Source of the DNA: Sphingobacterium faecium
GTDB lineage: Bacteria; Bacteroidota; Bacteroidia; Sphingobacteriales; Sphingobacteriaceae
Assembly: GCF_003054045.1 (NCBI RefSeq)
Contig: NZ_QBKH01000002.1
Location: forward strand, 833,518-897,517
Length of the DNA stretch: 64,000 bases
Reading direction: 5' to 3'
A program made the position numbers and the translations under genes. The number at the start of each line of letters is the position of its first letter. The first letter of the stretch is position 1. Under the pieces are notes generated by a model that searched no databases, was not told the origin of the DNA, and saw nothing but the letters and a program-made list of their open reading frames with translations. Positions 17,763 to 27,184 of this stretch are shown here, one piece after another.

Positions 17763-19253
17763 TTATTTTAAGAAATTCAGTAGTAAACTTGGATAAATAC
17801 CGAGTATCACAACTATAATACTAATGGAAACAGCTATAGAGATTAGAAATATATTGAATTTTGGTAAGTCTACAACTGTTTGATTTTCTCTTAAAAATGC
17901 TTGTAATGGAATTTTAAAATAATAGAATAATGATATCACCGATGTTAGTGCACCTACTATAAGTAAGACGAGTAAGGACACTTCATTTACAACTTGGTAT
18001 TGTTCGAAAACCTTGGAGAATACCAGAAGTTTTCCGATAAAACCAGCAGTTGGAGGTAATCCGATCAAAGAAATCAAGAGTATTGAAAAACATACAAATA
18101 GGAGCGGGTGTTTTTTACCCAAACCGGCATAGGATTCAATTTTGGTGCTGCCAATGCCCTGTTCCAATTGATCAATGAATAAGAAAACGGCGATATTCAT
18201 CAAAGCATAAATCGTTAAATAGAATAATAGGACATCGATATCATGCTGGACATAGACGAGGGCTACCATTAACAATATACCGGTATGACCAATAGAAGAA
18301 TAGGCCATCATTCTTTTCATATCTTTTTGTTTTAAGGCGGCTAAATTTCCGATCAGCATCGTGGCAATAGCAATGATGATGGTGATCGTGGTTAGAAACT
18401 CAGAATAATAGAATGGACTATCTGTCCAGCTTGCCAATAAACGTGATAAAAGAACTAGGGCGCCGATTTTAGGAACAGTTGATAAATAAGCAGTGATCGG
18501 AGTCGGAGCGCCTTGATATACATCGGGGCTCCATACATGAAAAGGAGCAAAACTCAACTTAAAGCCAATGCCAGTAAGCAAAAATAGAAATGCCATGCTG
18601 CACATGATTTTAGGAGCTTCAATAAGTCCTTGTATATGTTGCGAAGAGTCGAAATTTAAGTTTCCCGTGAAACCGTATATCAGGGATAATCCATATAACA
18701 TCACTGCAGCACAGATGGAACCGAAAAGGACATATTTCATTGCTGCTTCAGCCTCAAACTTCGTTTTGGAAAAGTATCCTACCATGACGTAAGAACTAAT
18801 TGATACGGTTTCTATAGCGATAAAGATCAACAACCAATTGCTGCTTAGAGTCAATAGATGCAATCCTAAGGTCGCTGTGATCAAGACTGCATATAGATCT
18901 CCAATTGGACGAATTTGGTTTGAAAAACGCTGTTGTATGAAAAACGTTATGCATAATGTTGATATCGATATGATGATTCGAGATAGAATCGATAATTGAT
19001 CAATTTTGATCATTTCAAAAAATCCAGATTGACCAATGAATAACTGATGCTGACCCAAGAGGAAATATAGACTAATGAGTAAGCCGGTTATCGTAATGAT
19101 AAAGGAACTGAATTTCCATATTTTGTCTACAAACAAACTGCAAATGATACTGCATACAAAAGCAATCATTAAAGTAAGCTCCGGCTTGAAAAGGGGAATA
19201 CTTGAAATGATATGATCTAAGATTGACGAAATGGATGAAGCAAATGCTGACAT
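17763..19253 (-). CDS. nuoN: NADH-quinone oxidoreductase subunit N
   Basis: A 496-residue multi-pass protein of the antiporter-like family, last in the nuo operon. WLLIFIAIETVSISSYVMVG carries the TM5 glutamate used in proton pumping, FAPFHVWSPDVYQGAPTPIT is the signature broken-helix region, and MKRMMAYSSIGHTGILLM follows. The open frame extends to 19283 with a TTG inside nuoM, but the ATG at 19253 lies 5 bases after the nuoM stop and gives a normal N-terminus (MSAFASSISS). Confidence 0.93.
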   Translation of the reverse strand: MSAFASSISSILDHIISSIPLFKPELTLMIAFVCSIICSLFVDKIWKFSSFIITITGLLISLYFLLGQHQLFIGQSGFFEMIKIDQLSILSRIIISISTLCITFFIQQRFSNQIRPIGDLYAVLITATLGLHLLTLSSNWLLIFIAIETVSISSYVMVGYFSKTKFEAEAAMKYVLFGSICAAVMLYGLSLIYGFTGNLNFDSSQHIQGLIEAPKIMCSMAFLFLLTGIGFKLSFAPFHVWSPDVYQGAPTPITAYLSTVPKIGALVLLSRLLASWTDSPFYYSEFLTTITIIIAIATMLIGNLAALKQKDMKRMMAYSSIGHTGILLMVALVYVQHDIDVLLFYLTIYALMNIAVFLFIDQLEQGIGSTKIESYAGLGKKHPLLFVCFSILLISLIGLPPTAGFIGKLLVFSKVFEQYQVVNEVSLLVLLIVGALTSVISLFYYFKIPLQAFLRENQTVVDLPKFNIFLISIAVSISIIVVILGIYPSLLLNFLK

Positions 19254-19257
19254 GTTC

Positions 19258-20859
19258 TTAGTTATACTGTTGAATAAATGCAACCAAATTGATAACCGAG
19301 GCGTTCATTTGATCAAATACAATAAATGGGCATATCCCCAAAATCAATGCGAGTGCTAATGTGGGAAATAGGATGAGTTGCTCTCGTCCTGTTAAGTCTA
19401 CCAGAGCCGTATTCCAAGAGTCACCACCTTTCAGCCTTGTTTGTCCAAAAAACATACGTTGCAGGGTCCATAATAGATAAGCAGCACTCATCAGTATACC
19501 AACAGAACCCGCTATAGCCATCCATCTTGGAAGACCAGTACCTAGACTAGCAGAATTAAATGTACCAATAATAACAAATGCTTCTGCTATAAATGCCGAA
19601 AATCCAGGTAGACCTAATGAAGCAAAAAATGCGATCGCAACATAAGCGGTATACTTAGGCATAATAGTAGCCAATCCTCTAAAATGTGGAATGTATCGAT
19701 CATGCACACGGTCATAAATCACACCGACTAAAAAGAATAAAGCAGCAGATAGAAAACCATGGCTGATCATTTGGAACATCGCTCCAGAAATACCCTCTGC
19801 AGTAAAAGATGCCAAGCCCAGTAATACAAAACCCATATGCGACACGGAAGAATAAGCGATCAATCGCTTTAAATCTTTTTGCGCTAAAGCATTAAAAGCT
19901 CCATATAAAATAGAAATGACACCGATGAGACCAAGCCACCAGTTACTTTGAGCAGCAGCATCAGGGAAAATGCTGAAGCAAACGCGTATGATACCGTATC
20001 CACCAATTTTTAATAAAATACCTGCTAATATGATCGATACCGGTGTTGGAGCTTCCACATGGGCATCAGGCAACCAAGTATGTAGCGGGACAATGGGGAC
20101 TTTGATGGCAAAAGCAAAGAAAAGTACGATAAAACCAATTAAGCGGGCAGATATACCAAATATTTCTTGATAACCGTCAAGTGCGAATATAGAACCAGCG
20201 ACGTAGTTATCTGGATTCATCATATGAATCATACTAAATGTATGAGCACCTGTTAGTGGATTAATGACAGAAAAATAAAGACCAACAATAACCAAAAGCA
20301 TAAATACAGAACCAAATAAGGTATAGATGAAGAATTTCATCGCAGCATATTCTCGTCGTTCTCCACCCCATATACCAATTAAGAAATACAGAGGCAGTAG
20401 CATCACTTCATAGAAGAGGTAAAATAAGAAGAAATCCAAAGCACAAAAGATCCCGATCACCGCCATATTCAATAACATCAATAAGGCAAAGTACCCCTTC
20501 AGGCTTTTCTTCATATTCCAAGAGGCACCAATAGCCATTAACATGACAAATGTACTTAATACCAATAAGGGCATTGATATACCATCGACACCCAATAAGT
20601 AATCAATTTCTAATTTTCCAATAGTGCCCAAATCCAATCGGATCCAGGGTAGCTGTTCGACCAATTGATACCCTGCTAATGTATTGATACCAGTGGAAGT
20701 AGGGTTAAAGGAGAAATAAGCCATTCCTGCCAGAACAAGCTGTACAGCAGTTATAGCAAGGGCAATGTATTTATAAACATCTTTGAATCGACTAGGAAGC
20801 GCCAATATGATCGCTGTGGCTAGAAGAGGTAAAAAGATTAATAAGGATAGTGTAGGCAT
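19258..20859 (-). CDS. nuoM: NADH-quinone oxidoreductase subunit M
   Basis: A 533-residue antiporter-like subunit with about 14 membrane segments. FYEVMLLPLYFLIGIWGG carries the conserved TM5 Glu. VPIVPLHTWLPDAHVEAPTP and ILAGILLKIGGYGIIR carry the broken helix TM7 and its lysine; DLKRLIAYSSVSHMGFVLLG follows. It pumps protons in the membrane arm of complex I. It starts 4 bases downstream of nuoL and is followed by nuoN. Confidence 0.95.
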   Translation of the reverse strand: MPTLSLLIFLPLLATAIILALPSRFKDVYKYIALAITAVQLVLAGMAYFSFNPTSTGINTLAGYQLVEQLPWIRLDLGTIGKLEIDYLLGVDGISMPLLVLSTFVMLMAIGASWNMKKSLKGYFALLMLLNMAVIGIFCALDFFLFYLFYEVMLLPLYFLIGIWGGERREYAAMKFFIYTLFGSVFMLLVIVGLYFSVINPLTGAHTFSMIHMMNPDNYVAGSIFALDGYQEIFGISARLIGFIVLFFAFAIKVPIVPLHTWLPDAHVEAPTPVSIILAGILLKIGGYGIIRVCFSIFPDAAAQSNWWLGLIGVISILYGAFNALAQKDLKRLIAYSSVSHMGFVLLGLASFTAEGISGAMFQMISHGFLSAALFFLVGVIYDRVHDRYIPHFRGLATIMPKYTAYVAIAFFASLGLPGFSAFIAEAFVIIGTFNSASLGTGLPRWMAIAGSVGILMSAAYLLWTLQRMFFGQTRLKGGDSWNTALVDLTGREQLILFPTLALALILGICPFIVFDQMNASVINLVAFIQQYN

Positions 20860-20862
20860 TTT

Positions 20863-22905
20863 CTAACGTAATAAAAGATAAACTAAACCAACTATAACAA
20901 GTAAAAACACAGAATATAAATAGGTCTGTAGTTTTCCATTCTGCGTTGACCGTGCAAAATTTCCTAAGAGAAGTGCGATTTTCCCAAAAGTATTAACAAG
21001 GCCATCAACGATATTTTTATCCAACCAATGACTCAAAAGAGCTATTTGCTGAATAAAATTTATAAATATATGGATGAAACCATCAACAATATGGCGATCT
21101 ATCCAATAAGATAACTTACTTAAATTCAATACACTGTTGACAATAATTTTCTCATTAAAAATATTGAGATATCCCTGATTTAAAGATATTCGATTAGCAA
21201 GACTGTTTGCATGCAATGGATATTGTCCTTGAGCATACCATCTCCAAGCCAATACCCATACCGATAATGCACCAACAGTCAATATCATTGGGATAACGAG
21301 ATGTGCTGTATGATTGGTTTCATAGGGATACTGTACAAGTAATCCATCCATAACCCATGCATCGTGGTAGGAAATAGGGTTGAATGAAAAGAGTGGGAAC
21401 ACACAGCAAATTCCTAAGAAATACATGGGCCAAAGCATCAATTTTGGAGATTCGTTCAAATCAACAGATGAGCCCAATAAACTTTTAATACGTAACTCCG
21501 AAAAGAAGGCTTTAAAGAGGAGACGTCCAATATAAAATGCTGTCATGATACTGACGATAATCAAAGTGATCGGTACGATCTGAAACATGGGACCTTTTGC
21601 TGATGCCCATTCGAAAGCAGAAATAATAATACTGTCTTTGGATAAATAACCTGAAGTAAGTGGGAATCCTGCGAGTGCTAATGAAGCAATGGTCATTAAA
21701 ATAAATGTTTGAGGCATATAATGACGTAGTCCTCCCATATTACGTAGATCTTGCGGATCAAAATCTTGTTTACTATGTGCTTTTAGATGTGCCATCTCAT
21801 GGATGACAGCTCCTGCACATAAAAACAATAAACACTTGAAGAAAGCATGAGTCAATAAGTGAAACATGGCCGCATCCCAAGTGCCGATACCAATACCCAC
21901 CATCATATAGCCCAATTGTGAAATTGTAGAAAAGGCTAATATTTTTTTGATGTCATATTGTGCCAAAGCAAAGTATGCTGCAATAGTAGCGGTTGTCGTA
22001 CCAATGATAGCTATGATCAAAAGTACAGTATCATTAAACAAAGGAAATAAGGTACTCATTAAAAATACTCCAGCAGCAACCATAGTAGCTGCGTGTATTA
22101 ATGAAGAAACAGAGGTGGGGCCCTCCATGGCATCGGGCAACCAAACATGAAGAGGGAACTGCGCTGATTTTGCCATAGCCCCTAAGAAAAATGAAATTCC
22201 AGTTACCGTTAACCAGATCGCATCCATACTATTGTGTGGTGATATCCATAACCCATTTTCTACACTTGTGTTCGCAATCAAACCATCATTTCCAAATAAT
22301 GTGACGAGATTTAAAGTGCCAAATTGTGAGTAGACAATGGCTATACCAATTAAGAATCCCAAATCCCCGATTCTGTTGACTAAAAAAGCTTTTTTATTGG
22401 CTTGTACGGCGGCATCTTTCGTATACCAGAATCCAATCAATAAATAGGATGCAAAGCCAACAAGTTCCCAAAATACGTACATGAGCAGTAAGTTGTTCAT
22501 GATGACAAGTCCAAGCATTGCGAAACAGAATAAACTGAGATACATCCAATAACGGTGTATACCTGCATCGCCGTGCATGTAGGATTTCGAATAAATATGA
22601 ACAGGAACTGCTATGGTGGAAACCAGAAGCAGCATCAGCGAACTGAGGTTATTCAGCAATATACCAACCGTAAATGTCGTGTTGCCTATTTTAAACCAGG
22701 TGATTTCAGAGGATAAGGGCATGGCATTCCATACATCAAGAAATGTCAGTAAGCTCAAGACAAAACTGAATATAATCGCTAACGTCCCAACGAGACCTGA
22801 TTGGTCTTTTTTACCAACAATAGCTTGATATAAAAAAGCCAATAAAGGGATGACCACAGTTAAAAATGCAGTACAAATAGGCGATATGTTTAATAAAAAG
22901 TCCAA
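20863..22905 (-). CDS. nuoL: NADH-quinone oxidoreductase subunit L
   Basis: A 680-residue distal membrane-arm subunit. MYVFWELVGFASYLLIGFWY holds the TM5 glutamate, AQFPLHVWLPDAMEGPTSVS the broken-helix motif, and the long C-terminal extension (residues about 560-680) contains the lateral-helix and anchoring-helix region, here with two similar SYWIDRHIVDGFIH / SHWLDKNIVDGLVN segments. No ATG fits: the start is a TTG at 22905, two bases after the nuoK stop. It works with NuoM and NuoN in proton translocation. Confidence 0.93.
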   Translation of the reverse strand: MDFLLNISPICTAFLTVVIPLLAFLYQAIVGKKDQSGLVGTLAIIFSFVLSLLTFLDVWNAMPLSSEITWFKIGNTTFTVGILLNNLSSLMLLLVSTIAVPVHIYSKSYMHGDAGIHRYWMYLSLFCFAMLGLVIMNNLLLMYVFWELVGFASYLLIGFWYTKDAAVQANKKAFLVNRIGDLGFLIGIAIVYSQFGTLNLVTLFGNDGLIANTSVENGLWISPHNSMDAIWLTVTGISFFLGAMAKSAQFPLHVWLPDAMEGPTSVSSLIHAATMVAAGVFLMSTLFPLFNDTVLLIIAIIGTTTATIAAYFALAQYDIKKILAFSTISQLGYMMVGIGIGTWDAAMFHLLTHAFFKCLLFLCAGAVIHEMAHLKAHSKQDFDPQDLRNMGGLRHYMPQTFILMTIASLALAGFPLTSGYLSKDSIIISAFEWASAKGPMFQIVPITLIIVSIMTAFYIGRLLFKAFFSELRIKSLLGSSVDLNESPKLMLWPMYFLGICCVFPLFSFNPISYHDAWVMDGLLVQYPYETNHTAHLVIPMILTVGALSVWVLAWRWYAQGQYPLHANSLANRISLNQGYLNIFNEKIIVNSVLNLSKLSYWIDRHIVDGFIHIFINFIQQIALLSHWLDKNIVDGLVNTFGKIALLLGNFARSTQNGKLQTYLYSVFLLVIVGLVYLLLR

Positions 22906-22907
22906 TG

Positions 22908-23213
22908 CTAATCTTTTAATTCCCGAATTTGATCCGGATTAACGGTTTTGTAATAGCGGTATACGTTGAGAATAATAGCTAACCCAACCGCAACCGCAGC
23001 TGCAGCCAATACAATTGCAAATAAGGCAAAGATCTGCCCACCATAATTGATTTTATCATACTTACCAAAAGCAACAAAATTGAGAATGGCAGCATTGATC
23101 ATCAACTCAATGCCCACTAAAATCATAATAGCATTCTTTTTTGCTAATACAGCATACAGGCCGATACAAAAGATAAAAGCTGAAACAACTAAAAAGTGTG
23201 TTAAGGTGATCAT
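22908..23213 (-). CDS. nuoK: NADH-quinone oxidoreductase subunit K
   Basis: A 101-residue, three-helix subunit. Glu36 in VGIELMINAAIL is retained, the residue essential for proton transfer in E. coli NuoK. The position equivalent to E. coli Glu72 is Ala73 here (LAAAAVAVGLA against LAAAEASIGLA from memory), so the second membrane carboxylate is absent. Its ATG overlaps the nuoJ TGA (ATGA), and nuoL begins two bases after its stop. Confidence 0.93.
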   Translation of the reverse strand: MITLTHFLVVSAFIFCIGLYAVLAKKNAIMILVGIELMINAAILNFVAFGKYDKINYGGQIFALFAIVLAAAAVAVGLAIILNVYRYYKTVNPDQIRELKD

Positions 23214-23758
23214 TTTTGTAAATCCTTTCGTGATAAATGTGATGCACCTATTAAAGCCATCATCAAAAAGATGGATATCACTTCAAAAGGCAGTACATAT
23301 TGAGTCATAAATTTAATACCCAATTGATGGATATTATTATCTGTGCTTTTGATAACGGTATTATTTTGGATAGCTGTCGTCATCCATGCCGGAGTGGACT
23401 GTTGCCATTCTATGATGCCGTAAATCATAATTCCTAAAAAAAACAAGATCAAAGGAAGTACTTTCCAGGTAGGCAGGGAAAACAAAGATCCGGTAGTCTG
23501 TTGTAAATCGTTGAGCAATTCTTTATTAGAAAGCATAAAGGCGAATAGCAATAAGATGAGTACGCCTCCAACATATACCATGATTTGTGTAATAGCGACA
23601 AAATCGGCTAAGGCAAATAAGTAAAGACCTGCCATAGCGAATAATACTACAAAAAATAAAAATAGGGCTCTTGCTATATTTTTTAAACTCACCACCAATA
23701 AAGCTGAACCGATAGCTAGAGTTGCAAAAGCATAAAATAAAAAAAGGTCTACATTCAT
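23210..23758 (-). CDS. nuoJ: NADH-quinone oxidoreductase subunit J
   Basis: A 182-residue membrane subunit with five predicted helices; LFLFYAFATLAIGSALLVVS opens it and AITQIMVYVGGVLILLLFAF contains the conserved pi-bulge helix TM3 of NuoJ. A periplasmic loop (residues about 112-145) precedes the last helix. It lies in the E-channel with NuoK, NuoA and NuoH. Its start overlaps the nuoI stop by one base and its stop overlaps the nuoK start by ATGA. Confidence 0.93.
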   Translation of the reverse strand: MNVDLFLFYAFATLAIGSALLVVSLKNIARALFLFFVVLFAMAGLYLFALADFVAITQIMVYVGGVLILLLFAFMLSNKELLNDLQQTTGSLFSLPTWKVLPLILFFLGIMIYGIIEWQQSTPAWMTTAIQNNTVIKSTDNNIHQLGIKFMTQYVLPFEVISIFLMMALIGASHLSRKDLQK

Positions 23759-24321
23759 TATTTTGATTTTGCCGCCTCCTTTTCAGCTTGAAATTTAGTC
23801 CATTCCGATTTTCTTTGTGCTACCTGATCATCTGTCATATCCGAAAATCCATAAATTAAATCCGTCAGCTTTGTCGAACTGCGATCATATTGATTGGTCA
23901 TAACAATACATTCTGTTGGACATACCACGGTACACAATCCACAGTACATGCATTTAGCCATGTCAATATCAAACTTAGCCGGATATAATCGTTTGATACT
24001 ACCATCAGAAGTTTTCCCTATCGCTTCCGGCGATTTGATTGCTTCAATTGCAATACAGTCGACCGGACATGCTTTAGCACATAAATCACAGACGATACAA
24101 TCGTCAATTTCAACTTCAAGTTGATAGCGAGCAACTTCAGGAATCGGCATTTTGACTTTGGGATATTGAACTGTCGCAATACCATCCTGCTTGTCAAAAT
24201 AATTATCTTTTGTAATATCCAGTTCTTGACGCGCCTTACGAGCACCAAATAGATGCTTTACTGTCAGAGATAATCCTTTGAAAGCAGTCGTTAATGCATG
24301 AAAAGCCGTTTTGAATATCAT
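23758..24321 (-). CDS. nuoI: NADH-quinone oxidoreductase subunit I
   Basis: A 187-residue soluble connecting subunit with two 8Fe-ferredoxin-type motifs: CIVCDLCAKACPVDC and CMYCGLCTVVCPTEC. These bind clusters N6a and N6b, which pass electrons towards N2 and quinone. It is the only gene of the peripheral-arm class in this operon, placed between nuoH and nuoJ as in most bacteria. The C-terminus is lysine-rich (EKEAAKSK). Confidence 0.95.
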   Translation of the reverse strand: MIFKTAFHALTTAFKGLSLTVKHLFGARKARQELDITKDNYFDKQDGIATVQYPKVKMPIPEVARYQLEVEIDDCIVCDLCAKACPVDCIAIEAIKSPEAIGKTSDGSIKRLYPAKFDIDMAKCMYCGLCTVVCPTECIVMTNQYDRSSTKLTDLIYGFSDMTDDQVAQRKSEWTKFQAEKEAAKSK

Positions 24322-24336
24322 ATCAATTTAACCAAA

Positions 24337-25410
24337 TTAAACAATTACTAAAATTCTCCAGATTGCAGAGATTGCCATACATAGAAATGCTAGTGGTGTT
24401 AATACTTTCCAGCATAAATTCATCAATTGGTCCGCACGTAAACGCGGTAATGTCCAGCGGATCCACATCTGCACACCAACTAAAAAAAGCGATTTTGAAA
24501 ATGTCCAAAATATTCCCCAAGCAAAGCCTGTTGTCCAATTGGCAAGCTTCAATGCGCCCATATTAGGTAAAGGAGTGTTCCAAGCCCCTAAGAAGATGAC
24601 CACCCCTAACATAGATACCAAAAACATCATCGCATATTCAGCTAAGAATAAGAATGCAAATTGTATCCCTCCATATTCGGTGTGAAAACCACCTACTAAT
24701 TCTGATTCTGCTTCGGGTATATCAAATGGAGCACGATTACATTCTGCCAATGTAGCGATAAAAAAGATGATGTATGTGACGATCATATGTGGAGCCTGAA
24801 AGATATTCCAAGCGAATATTCCACCAACGTTTTTAATTGACCAGACACCTAAAAATTTGATTTCTTCTGTTGCCAATACTCCTTGATTGGTTGCGATATC
24901 ATTTAAGTTTAACGTTTGTGTCAGCATGACCGCAGCGATCAATGATAAGCCAACAGGGATTTCATAGGAGACCATTTGTGCAATGGCACGCATCGAACCC
25001 AGTAATGAGAATTTATTATTGGAACCCCAACCTGCCATTAAAATCCCGATAGCATCAATGGATACAATGGCCATAATAAGGAATAAACCCGTATGTGTAT
25101 TGACGGGAATAAAATCTTGTGACCAAGGCATAACAGAAAACCCCGTGAAAACGGCCACGAAAATAATGATCGGGGCCAGACGGAATAAAATTTTATCGGC
25201 TAAGAGTGGAGTGATTAATTCCTTTTGTAGCAGTTTTAAGATATCAGCAATGGTTTGGAGAGAACCATATTTTCCAGTTTCCATAGGACCAAGTCTGTCT
25301 TGAACAAACCCAGCTATTTTACGTTCAGCATATACTGCAAACAACGTGAAGATCGCTATAAACGTGAATATAGCGACAGGAACAAGGATATGGATAAATA
25401 AATCTAACAA
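24337..25410 (-). CDS. nuoH: NADH-quinone oxidoreductase subunit H
   Basis: A 357-residue, about eight-helix subunit that forms the quinone chamber at the arm junction. Conserved loops are visible: YAERKIAGFVQDRLGPMETG, NRAPFDIPEAESELVGGFHT and RWTLPRLRADQLMNLCWK. The glutamate-rich loop matches the E-channel entry. The frame opens with a TTG at 25410; no ATG fits. It is the first gene of the operon here, with a terminator and gltA upstream, so nuoA-G are not adjacent. Confidence 0.94.
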   Translation of the reverse strand: MLDLFIHILVPVAIFTFIAIFTLFAVYAERKIAGFVQDRLGPMETGKYGSLQTIADILKLLQKELITPLLADKILFRLAPIIIFVAVFTGFSVMPWSQDFIPVNTHTGLFLIMAIVSIDAIGILMAGWGSNNKFSLLGSMRAIAQMVSYEIPVGLSLIAAVMLTQTLNLNDIATNQGVLATEEIKFLGVWSIKNVGGIFAWNIFQAPHMIVTYIIFFIATLAECNRAPFDIPEAESELVGGFHTEYGGIQFAFLFLAEYAMMFLVSMLGVVIFLGAWNTPLPNMGALKLANWTTGFAWGIFWTFSKSLFLVGVQMWIRWTLPRLRADQLMNLCWKVLTPLAFLCMAISAIWRILVIV

Positions 25411-25532
25411 GTCTTATTTGTAATGATTATGAATAAGTGAAATTCTAGTAGGCAAATTTAAGTAAAAGGTATGAATTAAGAGCAGGAAAAACAAATTATA
25501 TACTGGTTTAATAGACATTTGTTTTTAGAAAC

Positions 25533-25562
25533 AAAAAAAGCATCTTAAAAGATGCTTTTTTA
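25533..25562 (-). terminator. Terminator of gltA
   Basis: A-run, then AAGCATCTT and AAGATGCTT arms and T-run, starting 18 bases after the gltA stop on the leftward strand. It insulates gltA from the nuo operon. Confidence 0.8.
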
Positions 25563-25579
25563 TAGAAATATTTTAATGA

Positions 25580-26866
25580 TTAACGTTGTGTAATTTCAAC
25601 ATAATTACGTTCTGTTTGTCCTGTGTAAACTTGTCTTGGACGACCGATCGGCTCTTTGTTTTCACGCATTTCTTTCCATTGTGCGATCCATCCTGGGAGA
25701 CGACCTAATGCAAATAATACGGTAAACATTTCCGAATTAAATCCTAATGCGCGATAAATAATTCCTGAATAGAAATCGACGTTTGGATATAATTTTCTGT
25801 CAATAAAGTATTGATCGTTTAATGCAGCTTCTTCCAATTTTTTCGCGATATCTAAAACAGGATCATTCACACCTAATTTTTCTAGAATATCATCACATGC
25901 TTTTTTAATAATTTTAGCACGAGGATCGAAATTTTTGTAAACGCGGTGACCAAATCCCATTAAACGGAAAGGATCATTTTTATCTTTTGCTTTTGCTAAA
26001 TATTTTTCTGCATCGCCACCATCATTTTTGATTGCTTCCAGCATTTCGATGACCGCTTGATTAGCACCACCGTGTAATGGGCCCCAAAGCGCATTGATAC
26101 CAGCAGAAACCGAAGCGTATAAATTTGCATTTGAAGAACCTACGATACGTACCGTAGAAGTCGAACAGTTTTGTTCGTGGTCAGCATGTAAAATCAACAA
26201 TTTATGCATTGCATCAATGACAACAGGATCAAAAGTCTTATCTTGATTGACTTCTCCAAAGATCATATTTAAGAAATTGTCGATATAGCCTAAATTAGTT
26301 TTAGGATAGACAACGGGATGACCTAAAGATTTCTTCTGAATCCAAGAAACAATAGTCGGCATTTTTGCCAATAAATTGATGATTGTTTTATCTTCTTCTT
26401 CTGGTGTAGGGTTAGGATCTAAAGATTCTGGATAGAATGCCGATAAAGCACCAACAAGACATGATAATTGTCCCATTGGATGAGATTTTGATGGAAAACC
26501 TGCAAAGAAGTTTTTCATGTCTTCATGGATCATCATTTGTGATTTGATATCCGTGCGGAATTGTTCTAAAACTGCTTTTGTTGGAAGATCTCCATATATC
26601 AATAGATAAGCAACTTCTAAGAAAGTTGATTTTTCAGCTAATTGTTCGATAGGATATCCGCGGTATCTCAAAATACCGGTTTCACCGTCTAGGAAAGTAA
26701 TTGCACTTTTCGCTGCTCCTGTGTTTTTAAAACCTGGATCTAAAGTAATATATCCAGATTGATCTCTCAATTTCGAGATGTCAACTGCTTTTTCGTTTTC
26801 TGTACCAGTAACAACTGGAAATTCGTATGACGAACCATTTAAAATAATAGATGCTGTTTCAGACAT
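25580..26866 (-). CDS. gltA: Citrate synthase (type II)
   Basis: A 428-residue citrate synthase that condenses oxaloacetate and acetyl-CoA at the entry to the TCA cycle. Catalytic histidines lie in LHADHEQNCSTSTVR and GPLHGGANQAVIE, and the third site region is GFGHRVYKNFDPRA; the catalytic Asp lies in NVDFYSG. Length and the N-terminal beta-rich extension match the hexameric, NADH-sensitive class. It is transcribed alone, with a likely promoter box at 26895-26902 and its own terminator. Confidence 0.95.
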   Translation of the reverse strand: MSETASIILNGSSYEFPVVTGTENEKAVDISKLRDQSGYITLDPGFKNTGAAKSAITFLDGETGILRYRGYPIEQLAEKSTFLEVAYLLIYGDLPTKAVLEQFRTDIKSQMMIHEDMKNFFAGFPSKSHPMGQLSCLVGALSAFYPESLDPNPTPEEEDKTIINLLAKMPTIVSWIQKKSLGHPVVYPKTNLGYIDNFLNMIFGEVNQDKTFDPVVIDAMHKLLILHADHEQNCSTSTVRIVGSSNANLYASVSAGINALWGPLHGGANQAVIEMLEAIKNDGGDAEKYLAKAKDKNDPFRLMGFGHRVYKNFDPRAKIIKKACDDILEKLGVNDPVLDIAKKLEEAALNDQYFIDRKLYPNVDFYSGIIYRALGFNSEMFTVLFALGRLPGWIAQWKEMRENKEPIGRPRQVYTGQTERNYVEITQR

Positions 26867-26894
26867 AAGCTTCTTATGTTATCATGTGTTTATG

Positions 26895-26902
26895 CAAATG
26901 TA
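26895..26902 (-). promoter_or_regulatory. Likely -7 promoter box of gltA
   Basis: TACATTTG on the leftward strand matches the Bacteroidota -7 consensus TAnnTTTG and lies about 29 bases upstream of the gltA ATG. No clear -33 TTTG is seen. Confidence 0.45.
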
Positions 26903-26982
26903 ATAAAATTGATAGCTAATATACTAGATTTTCGTAATAATAATGCCATAATCTGTACGTTTTTGACTTTAATTTTAATTAA

Positions 26983-27013
26983 AAATGGCAGTTATTACTC
27001 ATAACTGCCATTT
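26983..27013 (-). terminator. Terminator of the tsdA-dsrE-binding-protein operon
   Basis: Perfect 13-bp arms AAATGGCAGTTAT / ATAACTGCCATTT around a 5-base loop, followed by a T-rich tract on the leftward strand. It lies about 170 bases beyond the last gene of the operon. The intervening 27014-27184 holds no gene. Confidence 0.65.
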
Positions 27014-27184
27014 GTTTATCCAAAAGTTTTTGATTGATAAAGAGGTTAAAAATCTAATTTTTCAAGCATAATATATGCTAACCATAAGGCCTTAAAATAA
27101 CGCATTTAAAAATTATTTTTAAACGCTGTAGAGAATATTTATTATTCCTTTACAATAAAATTTGAGTTCAAAAATCTTGAAACT

